A DNA stretch of 64,000 bases from Belnapia mucosa (GTDB lineage Bacteria; Pseudomonadota; Alphaproteobacteria; Acetobacterales; Acetobacteraceae), in assembly GCF_016775475.1 (NCBI RefSeq), contig NZ_JAEUXJ010000005.1, positions 124,001 through 188,000 on the forward strand, given 5' to 3'. Below, piece after piece: positions 8,617-16,020 of this stretch. Every line of letters begins with the position of its first letter. The first letter of the stretch is position 1. The notes beneath the pieces are model-generated. The model was not told the origin of the DNA. It was given only the letters and a program-made list of their open reading frames with translations, and did no database searches. Position numbers and translations under genes: made by a program.

Positions 8617-9013
8617 GGAATGGTTCGTCGCATTTTTGGACTTTTGTGTCAATCGCGGTTTGCAATGACCACAAGAACCCGAGTTTGACGCCAGAAATGC
8701 GGCTCATCGTTCCAAAAATCGCGCAATGGTTGTGGTATTGGCGGGCCGGCATTGATTGGGGGCTGTGCCCGCGACAGGCGGACTCCTGCCCAATGCTGGC
8801 CGGACCGATGGATCCACACGGCAGGGCTGCGGCATTCAGGGCACCCTCATGCTCGGCGCGAAGGCTTCGGCTCCGCATCCTAGACTTCGACAGGTCGTTC
8901 CAGGCAGCGCAAAACGCGAAATGCATCGCATTCTGCGGCGAGACCGCCCGAAAGCTGCCCTTCGGCCTGGCACGGCGCATGCGTCACCCCGGTCGAAGGC
9001 CAGGAGGTATTCG
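8617..9013. other. 397-bp divergent intergenic region with regulatory content
   Basis: The only gap above 300 bases in the window. It separates the Hpt/LuxO-like operon from a small exported protein. It is more AT-rich than its surroundings near the Hpt side, holds several CAATG/CATTG elements between 8660 and 8800, including GCATTG at 8749-8754 facing CAATGC at 8791-8796, and ends with a -24/-12 promoter at 8968-8982. I see no convincing open frame or tRNA in it. Confidence 0.7.
8968..8982 (+). promoter_or_regulatory. Sigma-54 (-24/-12) promoter
   Basis: TGGCACG-GCGC-ATGC matches the sigma-54 consensus (TGGCACG, four bases, TTGC) at every key position, including the GG at -24 and GC at -12 with exact spacing; only the first T of the -12 element is A. 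Transcription should begin near 8994, giving a leader of about 20 bases before the ribosome site and ATG at 9014. A gene for a sigma-54 activator lies on the other side of the same intergenic region. Confidence 0.72.
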
Positions 9014-9316
9014 ATGCGCTGGGCGCTCCCGCTGATCGCTGCCGTCTTCGCGGCCGTCCTGGCCGGCAGTTCGGTCCAGGGCGGCGTGCTGCTGCACAGC
9101 GCCGCCCTGCATCCCGCCGCCGCCCTGCCCTTCCCCGGCTGCGCCTTGCCGCGCTCGGTGATCGAGGCGATAGGCCAGGCGGTCACCCCGGCGCATGCCA
9201 CGCCGCAGGCGCTTTGGCCCGGCCTGCTGCTCGGCACGCCGGACAGTCCCATCGTCACCGCCTGGCGCGGCTTCGTGGACTACACCAAGGGCCGCCTGCC
9301 CGGCTGCGCCGGTTAG
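9014..9316 (+). CDS. Small exported protein of unknown family, probable sigma-54 target, 100 aa
   Basis: The start is well defined: AGGAGG at 9002-9007 lies six bases before the ATG. The product has a signal peptide (MRWALPLIAAVFAAVLAGSS) and a mature part of about 78 residues with exactly two cysteines, in FPGCALP and the C-terminal LPGCAG, which could form one disulfide. A motif WRGFVDYTKGRLPG lies near the end. I do not recognise a family. It sits behind a -24/-12 promoter and opposite the LuxO/LuxU-like operon, which suggests it is the regulated output. It is convergent with the GMC gene, sharing TTAG. Confidence 0.82.
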   Translation: MRWALPLIAAVFAAVLAGSSVQGGVLLHSAALHPAAALPFPGCALPRSVIEAIGQAVTPAHATPQALWPGLLLGTPDSPIVTAWRGFVDYTKGRLPGCAG

Positions 9317-10935
9317 GTCTCGCCGCGGATCAGTTCCGCCCCCCGCTCCGCCACGCTCAGCACCGTCGCATTGATGTTGCAGACCGGGATGTCCGGGAAG
9401 ACCGAGGCATCCACCACCCGCAACCCCGCGACGCCACGCAGCCGAAGCGCCGCATCGAGCGGCGCCGTCGGGTCGCCGCCCATCCGCACCGTGCCGCAGG
9501 GGTGATAGACAGTGCCGCCGGTGGCGCGGGCGAAATCCAGCAGGTCGGCATCGCTCTCGGCCGCCGGGCCCGGCCGGGACTCACCCAGCACGATGCCGGC
9601 CAGCGGCGGCGTCGCCAGCCAGCGCCGCGCCAGCCGCATCCCGCGCAACACGCAGGCGCGGTCGCCCTCCGTCGCCAGGTAGCGCGGCGCGATGCGCGGC
9701 GCCACCGCCGGATCGGGCGAGGCGAGCGTCACCGTGCCGCGGCTTTCCGGCCGGCATTGCCAGACGCCGATGGTCATGCCCGGCTCCGCCTCCGGCACGC
9801 CAATGGCAAGGCCCGGCCAGCGTCCCTCGCCTGGGGCCTCGGCCCAGGAAACGGGGCCGCCATTGATCTGGACGTCCGGCGCCTCCAGCCCCGGCGCGGT
9901 GCGGGCGAAGATCGAGAACATGCCCGGCGACCAGGTCAGCACCCCGGTGCCGGCCACCGCCCAGCGGATCGCCTCCAGTGGCAGCCGCCAGCCGGCGATG
10001 CGCCGGTTGGCCGACCAGCGATGCGCCGCCAGCCGGTAGCCGAGCCGGACGATGTAATGGTCCTGGAGGTTGGCCCCGATCCCCGGCATGTCCCGCAGCA
10101 CTGGGATGCCGAGGCCCTGCAGCGCCTCCCCCGGCCCGAGGCCCGAGAGCATGAGCAGCTGCGGCGAGCCGATGGCGCCGGCCGCCAGGATCACCTCCCG
10201 CCGTGCCCGCACCACGCTCTCGACCCCGCCGCGGCGGATAGCGATGCCGGTGGCGCGGCCCTCCTCGATCACCACGCGCAGCGCCAGCGCCTGGTCGATG
10301 ACGGCGAGATTCGGCCGGCCGAGCGCCGGATGCAGATAGGCCCGCGCCGCCGAGATGCGCCGCCGCCCGCGCCGGGTCTGCTGGAACTCGGAGAATCCCT
10401 CCCGCACCGGCCCGTTCATGTCGCGCTGCACCGGCAGTCCAACCGCCCGCGCCGCCTCGGCGAGGTGGTCCATCAGGGGCGGCCGGTCGGCAAGCGGCTC
10501 CACCGGCTGCGGCCCCGCCATGCCGCGTCCCTCGCCGCCCCCGGCATAGGCCTCGTGCCGCTGGAAATAGGGCAGCAGGCTGTCCCAGTCCCAGCCGGTG
10601 CAGCCCTTCTGCGCCCAGAGGTCATAGTCGGAGGGGTGCCCGCGCACATGGCCGAGCCCGTTGATCGAAGACGACCCGCCCCAGACCCGGCCGCGCGGAT
10701 AATCCAGCGCCCGGTCGGCGGTGCCCGGATCGGGCTCCGTCCGATAGCCCCAGGTCAGCCGCTTATGGCCGAGGATGCGGGCATAACCGGCGGGGATGTG
10801 GATATAGGGGTGGCGGTCGCGGCCCCCGGCCTCGATCAGCGCGACGCGGGCTTGGCCATCCTCGGACAGCCGCGCCGCCAGCACGCAGCCGGCGCTGCCG
10901 CCGCCGACGACGACATAGTCGAATTCCTCGCTCAT
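9313..10935 (-). CDS. GMC-family FAD-dependent oxidoreductase (choline dehydrogenase-like), 540 aa
   Basis: A flavoenzyme that oxidises an alcohol; the substrate cannot be read from sequence. The FAD-binding motif VVVGGGSAGCVLAARLSE opens the protein. The GMC signatures PRGRVWGGSSSING and GAIGSPQLLMLSGLGP follow, and the C-terminal HPCGTVRMGG and VPVCNINATVLS-type segment carries the active-site His/Asn pair (here IPVCNINATVLS). Start codon ATG at 10935 overlaps the stop of the LysR gene by ATGA, so regulator and enzyme are translated from one message. Confidence 0.94.
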   Translation of the reverse strand: MSEEFDYVVVGGGSAGCVLAARLSEDGQARVALIEAGGRDRHPYIHIPAGYARILGHKRLTWGYRTEPDPGTADRALDYPRGRVWGGSSSINGLGHVRGHPSDYDLWAQKGCTGWDWDSLLPYFQRHEAYAGGGEGRGMAGPQPVEPLADRPPLMDHLAEAARAVGLPVQRDMNGPVREGFSEFQQTRRGRRRISAARAYLHPALGRPNLAVIDQALALRVVIEEGRATGIAIRRGGVESVVRARREVILAAGAIGSPQLLMLSGLGPGEALQGLGIPVLRDMPGIGANLQDHYIVRLGYRLAAHRWSANRRIAGWRLPLEAIRWAVAGTGVLTWSPGMFSIFARTAPGLEAPDVQINGGPVSWAEAPGEGRWPGLAIGVPEAEPGMTIGVWQCRPESRGTVTLASPDPAVAPRIAPRYLATEGDRACVLRGMRLARRWLATPPLAGIVLGESRPGPAAESDADLLDFARATGGTVYHPCGTVRMGGDPTAPLDAALRLRGVAGLRVVDASVFPDIPVCNINATVLSVAERGAELIRGET

Positions 10936-11882
10936 TCGGTCAGCTCCGGCCCGTCCTGCAGCCCGGCCGGCGGCTCCACCCCGCGCGCCACCGTCAGCAG
11001 CAAGCGGCGCATCCAGGCATGGCCGGGATCGGCCTCGAAGCGACGATGGAACAGCAGCGAGAGCCGCGTGTGGCGCGGCGCGACGGGCGGGTCGCGCAGG
11101 GCCAGCCCATGCGCTTCCGCCAGCCGCACGGCGAGGCGGGAGGACAGGCTCATGATCATATCCGTGCGCAGCAGGATCTCCGGCACCGCCGAGAGATGCG
11201 CAACCACGGCGCCCAGCCGCCGGCTCTGGCCGATCTCGGCCAGCATCTCGTCGATCGCCCCGCTGCGGGAGCCATTGGGCGAGTGCAGCAGATGCGGCAC
11301 GGAGACGAAGCGCTCCACGGTCAGCTCGCCTTCCGCCAGCGGATGGCCGGGGCGCATGACGGTGCAGAATCCCTCCGGCAGCAGCCGCAGCCTTGTGTAT
11401 AGCGCCGGCGGTTCCGGCAGCACGCCGAGCGCCAGCTCCGCGCCGTCGCTCTCCAGCAGCGCCTCCCAATTCGTGCGGTCGGCATGGCGGATGGCGAGCA
11501 GCGCGCGCGGCGCCTCCTGCGCCATGCGGGCGAGCAGCGGCGGGGCCAGCACCGCTTCCGCATATTCGCTGAAGGCGAGGGTGAAGACCCGCTCGGTCGT
11601 CGCCGGGTCGAAGGGTGCCTGGGCGGAGATGGCGGCGCCGATGCGGTCCAGCGCATCGGCGACCGGTCCGGCGAGGCTGAGGGCGAGCGCGGTCGGCTCG
11701 ACCCCGCCGGGCCGGCGGAGAAACAGCTCATCGCCCAGCGCCTGGCGCAGCCGGGCGAGCGCATTGGAGACGGCGGGCTGGGAGAGGTTCAGCCGCTCCG
11801 CCGCCCGGGTCACGTGCCGCTCCCGCGCCACCGCGTCGAAGACCCGGAGCAGGTTCAGGTCGAGGCTGCCGAGTCCGGCCAT
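10932..11882 (-). CDS. LysR-type transcriptional regulator, 316 aa
   Basis: The N-terminal winged helix-turn-helix is LDLNLLRVFDAVARE followed by HVTRAAERLNLSQPAVSNAL and RLRQALGDELFLRRPGG. A periplasmic-binding-like effector domain follows, with the typical AFSEYAEAVLAPPL and PHLLHSPNG segments. The ATG at 11882 is preferred to one five codons upstream because a symmetrical LysR box occupies 11893-11913. It precedes the GMC oxidoreductase with a four-base overlap and is divergent from DoxX (115 bases), so it may control either or both. Confidence 0.92.
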   Translation of the reverse strand: MAGLGSLDLNLLRVFDAVARERHVTRAAERLNLSQPAVSNALARLRQALGDELFLRRPGGVEPTALALSLAGPVADALDRIGAAISAQAPFDPATTERVFTLAFSEYAEAVLAPPLLARMAQEAPRALLAIRHADRTNWEALLESDGAELALGVLPEPPALYTRLRLLPEGFCTVMRPGHPLAEGELTVERFVSVPHLLHSPNGSRSGAIDEMLAEIGQSRRLGAVVAHLSAVPEILLRTDMIMSLSSRLAVRLAEAHGLALRDPPVAPRHTRLSLLFHRRFEADPGHAWMRRLLLTVARGVEPPAGLQDGPELTE

Positions 11883-11892
11883 GCGCCTTCCT

Positions 11893-11913
11893 ATCATTCA
11901 CCGGGGTGATGAT
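11893..11913. promoter_or_regulatory. LysR-type operator ATCAT-N11-ATGAT
   Basis: Five-base inverted arms ATCAT (11893-11897) and ATGAT (11909-11913) are separated by exactly 11 bases, the T-N11-A arrangement bound by LysR-family proteins. The inner part TCACC-GG-GGTGA is itself symmetrical. It lies 10 bases upstream of the LysR start and 85 bases from the DoxX start, fitting autorepression plus control of the divergent gene. Confidence 0.6.
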
Positions 11914-11997
11914 GGACGTTCCGGTCCTGCGTTGGAAGCCATGCCCGGCGTGCGGCATCTTCGGCGCATCGCAGAACCCCGGAAACGGAGACCCCCG

Positions 11998-12426
11998 ATG
12001 CCCGAGACCCAGACCACCGCCCCCTATGCTGCCGCCCTGCTGCGGATCGCCCAAGGGATCATGTTCCTGGCGCATGGCGCCATCCTCAAGCTCGGCACCT
12101 TCGGCTTGGCGGGAACGATGGGCTATTTCGGCAGCATCGGCTATCCGCCCGTGCTCGGCGCCATCGTCACCTTCGCCGAGATCCTGGGCGGCCTGGCACT
12201 GATCGCCGGCTTCGCCACCCGCTGGGTGAGCCTTGCCCTGGTGCCGCTCATGCTCGGCGCGATGATGCAGCATGTGGGCAATGGCTGGCTGTTCAACGTC
12301 CCGGGCGGCGGCTGGGAATATCCGGCCTTCTGGACCGTGACGCTGCTGGTCCAGACCGGGCTCGGCGCCGGTGCCTGGGCGCTGGATGGCGCCCGGCTCT
12401 CCGCCCGACGCGTGGCGGCGGCCTGA
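11998..12426 (+). CDS. DoxX-family membrane protein, 142 aa
   Basis: A four-span inner-membrane protein. The family signature LLRIAQGIMFLAHGAILKL near residues 15-33 is followed by FAEILGGLALIAGFATR and a second half with HVGNGWLFNVPGGGWEYPAFWT, which is typical of DoxX/YphA proteins. Some relatives form respiratory or thiol-redox complexes, but the role of this group is unsettled. The ATG at 11998 follows GGAAACGGAGAC, a reasonable ribosome site. It is divergent from the LysR/GMC operon and shares its upstream region with the LysR box. Confidence 0.9.
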   Translation: MPETQTTAPYAAALLRIAQGIMFLAHGAILKLGTFGLAGTMGYFGSIGYPPVLGAIVTFAEILGGLALIAGFATRWVSLALVPLMLGAMMQHVGNGWLFNVPGGGWEYPAFWTVTLLVQTGLGAGAWALDGARLSARRVAAA

Positions 12427-12442
12427 CTTCTTACTCCCATGG

Positions 12443-12973
12443 CTACTCCGGCGCGGTCGTCGGGCCCTCGCCCAGCGGCCGCGTCATGAAGACGCTGTCC
12501 ACCCAGCGCCCATGCTTCCACCCCACCGCCGGCAGCAGCCCGGCATGGGTGAAGCCGCAGGCGCTGTGCAGGCCGATCGAGCCGGCATTCCCGGAATCGC
12601 CGATCACCGCGATCATCAGCCGGTAGCCGAGCGCGGCACACCGATCGACCAGGGCCGGCAGCAGCAGCCGGCCGACGCCGCGCCGCCCCGCCTCCGGCGC
12701 CACATAGATCGAGTTCTCGACCGAGAAGCGATAGGCCGGGCGGGCGCGATAGGCACTGGCATAGGCATAGCCGAGCACCTGCCCCTCGGCATCGGTGGCG
12801 ACCAGATAGGGGTAGCCGGCGGCCAGCACCGCCTCCCGCCGCCGCGCCATCTCCGCCTCGCCCGGCGGGTCGAGCTCGAAGCTGGCCCGGCCGTTCAGGA
12901 CCCAGTGGCCATAGATGCGGGCGATGGCCGGGATGTCGGCATCGGTACTGTCGCGCAGGAGGAGATTGGGCAT
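12443..12973 (-). CDS. GNAT acetyltransferase, phosphinothricin/methionine-derivative type, 176 aa
   Basis: N-acetyltransferase of the Pat/MddA group. It shows LLLRDSTDADIPAIARIYGHWV and a substrate strand with GRASFELDPP, then the YAYASAYRARPAYRFSVENSIYV core. The acetyl-CoA loop is GRRGVGRLLLPAL, with V-GDSGNAGSIGLH as the second signature and a C-terminal VGWKHGRWVDSVFM. These stretches are diagnostic of enzymes that acetylate phosphinothricin, methionine sulfoximine or sulfone. The gene is divergent from an MFS transporter, suggesting acetylation and export of a toxic compound, which is inference. Confidence 0.9.
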   Translation of the reverse strand: MPNLLLRDSTDADIPAIARIYGHWVLNGRASFELDPPGEAEMARRREAVLAAGYPYLVATDAEGQVLGYAYASAYRARPAYRFSVENSIYVAPEAGRRGVGRLLLPALVDRCAALGYRLMIAVIGDSGNAGSIGLHSACGFTHAGLLPAVGWKHGRWVDSVFMTRPLGEGPTTAPE

Positions 12974-13075
12974 GGCACAAATTCTGCCCCTGCGCGCTGC
13001 CGCTGTCCACTGGATCGCCCCTTCTCCGGCGCAGCTTCCTGCCGCAGGTTGCACCGGCGCCACGGAGCCCGCCGC

Positions 13076-14224
13076 TTGCCCCATCCCCGCCATGCCGCCC
13101 CTCTCGTCGGCCTCGCCGTCGGCGCCGTCGGGCTGGCGACGACCATCCCGCTGCCGCTCTATGGCGAACTCGCGGCCCGTGGCGGCTATGGGGCCGGGGC
13201 GCTGGCCTTGGCCTTCGCCTGCTATGCGGCGACGGTGATCCTGACCGCGCCCCTGCTCGGCCCGCTGCCGGACCGCATCGGGCGGCGGCCCTGCGTCTTG
13301 CTCGGCGTGGCGCTGGCGGCGCTCTCGAGCCTCATCCTCAGCCTGGTGCCGAGCATCCCGGCGCTGGCCCTGGCGCGCGTGGCGCAGGGGCTCGGCATGG
13401 GCTGCGTCGCCGGCGCGGCCGCGGCCTGGGGCGCGGAACTCGCCGGCGGCGGGCCGGAGGGCGGGCGCCGCGCCGCCGGCACCATCGCGCTCGCCACCAT
13501 CGGCAGCTTCGGCGCGGGCGGCATCCTGACGCTCGCCGCCATCCTGATCTGGCCGGGGCTGCGACCGCCGCCGACCTTCGCCCTGCATCTGGTCCTCTGC
13601 GCCCTGCTGCTGCCGCTGGTGGCGCGGCTGCCGGAGACCCTGGCGGCGCCACAGCGCGGCTGGCTCCGTCGCCCTGCCTTCCCGCGCGGCACCTGGGCGA
13701 CCACCTGCGCCATCCTGCCCGGCTGGGGCGTGACGGGGACGGTGCTGACCGCGGTGCAATCGGCCCTCGCCGCGGGTGGCGGGCGCCTGGCCGGGCCCTT
13801 CGCTGCCTGCGGGATGATGCTGGTCGGGGTGATGGCGCAGCGGGCCGTCCGGGACGTCGCGCCGCGGCGGGCGGTGCGGCTCGGGCTCGGGATCCTGCTG
13901 GCAGGCGCCGGGCTGACCTTCCTCGGCACCACGGGCTGGGGCATGGGGCCGCTGCTGCTGGGCGGCGCCGTGGTCGGCATCGGCAGCTATGGCTTCGTCT
14001 ATCCGGGCGGGCTGGCGGCGGTGGCCGAGGCCGCCTCGGGCGAGGGGCGGGCGCGGGCCGTCGCCGGCTATTTCGTCGTGGCCCATCTCGGTTTCGGCGC
14101 GGTGCCGCTGCTGGTCGGCCTCGCCATCGATGCCTGGGGCGCCGGGCCGGCACTCGCGGGCAGCTGGGTCGTGCTGCTGGCGGCCTGCGCCGCCTTGTGG
14201 GTCGCTACCGCTCGCAACGGATGA
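13076..14224 (+). CDS. MFS transporter, 382 aa
   Basis: A major-facilitator permease with about twelve hydrophobic segments. The loop between helices 2 and 3 reads GPLPDRIGRRPCVLLG, the family's GxLaDRxGrR motif, and VAQGLGMGCVAGAAAAW is the helix-4 signature. No ATG fits; TTG at 13076 with GGAG eight bases upstream is the best start, TTG at 13049 the alternative. It is divergent from the GNAT gene by about 100 bases. The last 20 bases overlap the convergent protease gene. Substrate unknown. Confidence 0.87.
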   Translation: MPHPRHAAPLVGLAVGAVGLATTIPLPLYGELAARGGYGAGALALAFACYAATVILTAPLLGPLPDRIGRRPCVLLGVALAALSSLILSLVPSIPALALARVAQGLGMGCVAGAAAAWGAELAGGGPEGGRRAAGTIALATIGSFGAGGILTLAAILIWPGLRPPPTFALHLVLCALLLPLVARLPETLAAPQRGWLRRPAFPRGTWATTCAILPGWGVTGTVLTAVQSALAAGGGRLAGPFAACGMMLVGVMAQRAVRDVAPRRAVRLGLGILLAGAGLTFLGTTGWGMGPLLLGGAVVGIGSYGFVYPGGLAAVAEAASGEGRARAVAGYFVVAHLGFGAVPLLVGLAIDAWGAGPALAGSWVVLLAACAALWVATARNG

Positions 14225-15269
14225 AGAGCGTGCTGCGATTGGCGATCTCGCCGATATCGGCGGCGCCGCGCTCCGGCCCGCTGCTGTCGGCGACCTGCGG
14301 GTTCAGCCCGGCGCGGCGGAGGAAGGTCAGCGCCGCTTCCCCCTTCACCGCGAAATTGATGTTCTGGGCGATGTCGCCGGTGGCGCGGGCGATCCGCTGG
14401 GCATTCAGCTTCGAGACCACGACGCCAACGATATTGCCATGCATGTCGATCAGCGGGCCGCCGGAATTGCCCGGCTGCACCTCGGCGCTGATCTGATACT
14501 GGCCAGGATTGTTGGCGAGGCCGGCGAGCCCGTTCACCTCGCCCCGCGTCAGCTTGGCATCCGAGGAGAGCAGCCCGGCCAGCGGGAAGCCATAGGCGAT
14601 GACCCCATCGCCCCGCCGGACCGCCGGCCCGCCGCGGAAGGGCAGCGCCGGGCCGGGCAGGCCGGGGACGGCGAGCAGGGCGAGGTCGAGTTCCGCATCC
14701 ACCCGCGCCGGCGGCACGGCGCCGAGCCAGCGGCCATCCGGCGTCCGCATGACGATCCGGTTGCAGCCATTCACCACATGCTGGTTGGTCAGTACCCGGT
14801 CGGGCGCGACGAGGAAGCCGCTGCCAGTCGAGACGTTGCGGGCCTCCCGGTTCGGCTGCTGCTGCGGGACATTCGGGGGCGGCGGCACCACCGCGGCGCT
14901 GGCCGGCGCCGGCTTGCCGGAGGGCAGCGGGCGGCTGGCGGCTTCCAGCGCGAGTTCGCGGTTGGCGCAGATATCCTGATTCTGCAGCATCGCCTCCCGC
15001 CCATCCTCCAGCACCAGGCGGAGGTCGAAGCGGCAGCCGGCAGCTTCGGCCGGGTTCACCCGGAAGCCGCCGCCCGGCGCCAGCGGCCGGTCGGGCGAGA
15101 GCAGGTTGCGGCCCCAATCACTGGCGGTGCCGCGCGGGGTGCGGACGGCGTTCAGCTCCTTCGCCGGGACGCCGGTGCGGTTCACCACATGGAAGGGCTG
15201 GCCCTGGGCAAAGGCAATGCCCGGGGTGAGCAGGAGGAGGAGGAGCGCGAGGCGGAACGGGTGCGGCAT
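14205..15269 (-). CDS. Secreted trypsin-like (S1C) serine protease with extra N-terminal domain, 354 aa
   Basis: After a signal peptide (cleavage near AFAQG, residue 22) comes a domain of about 80 residues with DWGRNLL, LAPGG, and two cysteines at 79 and 101, then a proline-rich linker and a trypsin fold. The triad is visible: His164 in TNQHVVNG, Asp195 in DAELDLALL, Ser269 in VQPGNSGGPL. The DegP/HtrA-like protease lacks a PDZ domain. The N-terminal domain is the same module that occurs twice in the protein encoded at 54062-54643. Another ATG three codons upstream is possible. The gene converges on the MFS gene with a 20-base overlap. Confidence 0.88.
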   Translation of the reverse strand: MPHPFRLALLLLLLTPGIAFAQGQPFHVVNRTGVPAKELNAVRTPRGTASDWGRNLLSPDRPLAPGGGFRVNPAEAAGCRFDLRLVLEDGREAMLQNQDICANRELALEAASRPLPSGKPAPASAAVVPPPPNVPQQQPNREARNVSTGSGFLVAPDRVLTNQHVVNGCNRIVMRTPDGRWLGAVPPARVDAELDLALLAVPGLPGPALPFRGGPAVRRGDGVIAYGFPLAGLLSSDAKLTRGEVNGLAGLANNPGQYQISAEVQPGNSGGPLIDMHGNIVGVVVSKLNAQRIARATGDIAQNINFAVKGEAALTFLRRAGLNPQVADSSGPERGAADIGEIANRSTLFIRCER

Positions 15270-15300
15270 GACCGGCATGTCGGGCGCAGCCGGCCCGCTG

Positions 15301-16020
15301 TCAATCGAGCGGGGCGTGACGCCGCAGCGCCTCGGCCAGCGCGGCGAGCAGCGCCGCGGCCGGCGCCGCGCCGCGGGCGCCCATGGGCTGCGGCACCGCC
15401 GTCCAGCGGCCGAGGAAGGCAGCATTTAACTCGGCCCGCAGCACCCGCGCGACCGAGAGGCCGATGACCAGCACCGCCGCCGGGTCGAGCGCCGGCAGCA
15501 GCGCGGCATGGTAGCGGTGCCAGCTCTCCCGCAGCGCGGCACCATAGGCGGCAGGCCCGAGGCGTTGCCCGCCCGGCCCGGCCACCGCGACCAGGGAGGC
15601 ATCGGTGAGCCAGATGCCCCGCTGCCGCAGCCGCTCCAGCAGCGCCCGCTTGGCGGCCAGCCGCGCCGCAGCATCCGGGAAGCCGGCGCGGGTCGGGGCC
15701 GGGCTGCCCTCGGCTGCAGCCAGCAGCCGCCAGTATTGCGGCGTGCCGGCATTGGGCCGGAGGCCGGGCGCGAGCGAGGGCTCGCCATAGGCCGGGCAGT
15801 AGAGATGGCGAACGAAGCCCGCCGGCATCGGCCAGCCGGGGGCGGGTTGCAGCGGCATCGCCAGCTCCGCAGCCGAGCCCGCCATATGGCTCTCGGCGAG
15901 GAGCAGCAGCCGCAGCTTGTCCGGCCGCCAAGCCTGGCGCCAGGCCTCGACGGCGGGGGCAACTTCCGGCGGTTCCAGCCCTTGACCCTCCCATTGTGGG
16001 AAGCCCCATATCCCTGCCAT
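15301..16020 (-). CDS. Hypothetical protein, possibly uracil-DNA-glycosylase-like fold, 239 aa
   Basis: No firm family. The pattern LRLLLLAESHMAGS near residue 36, a middle GIWLTDASLVAVAG, and a late AAVLVIGLSVARVL followed by a P-rich tail resembles the strand order of the uracil-DNA-glycosylase superfamily. The usual catalytic Asp/Asn and His motifs are not obvious, so this is only a hint. The ATG at 16020 overlaps the copA start codon on the other strand, so the copper promoter lies inside its first 13 codons. It either begins elsewhere or tolerates that promoter. Confidence 0.65.
   Translation of the reverse strand: MAGIWGFPQWEGQGLEPPEVAPAVEAWRQAWRPDKLRLLLLAESHMAGSAAELAMPLQPAPGWPMPAGFVRHLYCPAYGEPSLAPGLRPNAGTPQYWRLLAAAEGSPAPTRAGFPDAAARLAAKRALLERLRQRGIWLTDASLVAVAGPGGQRLGPAAYGAALRESWHRYHAALLPALDPAAVLVIGLSVARVLRAELNAAFLGRWTAVPQPMGARGAAPAAALLAALAEALRRHAPLD
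15982..16012 (+). promoter_or_regulatory. CueR/HmrR-type copper promoter and operator of copA
   Basis: A -35 TTGACC (15982-15987) and a -10 CATATC (16007-16012) are separated by 19 bases, the overlong spacer used by MerR-family activators. The spacer carries the symmetrical TCCCA-TTG-TGGGA inside an ACC-n-TCCC...GGGAAG arrangement, close to the known CueR box. The predicted start point is at or next to the copA ATG at 16019, so the transcript would be leaderless. The matching regulator is encoded in the operon. Confidence 0.75.

Noticed and set aside
8720..8740. Possible minus-strand sigma-54 promoter for the Hpt/LuxO-like operon
   Set aside because: The element has TTGC at the correct place but TACCAC instead of TGGCAC, lacking the essential GG at -24.
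9214..12426. Very long plus-strand open frame covering the GMC and LysR genes
   Set aside because: Its sequence is arginine-, histidine- and alanine-rich antisense to clear GMC and LysR proteins. Only the last 142 codons (DoxX, from 11998) are a real gene.
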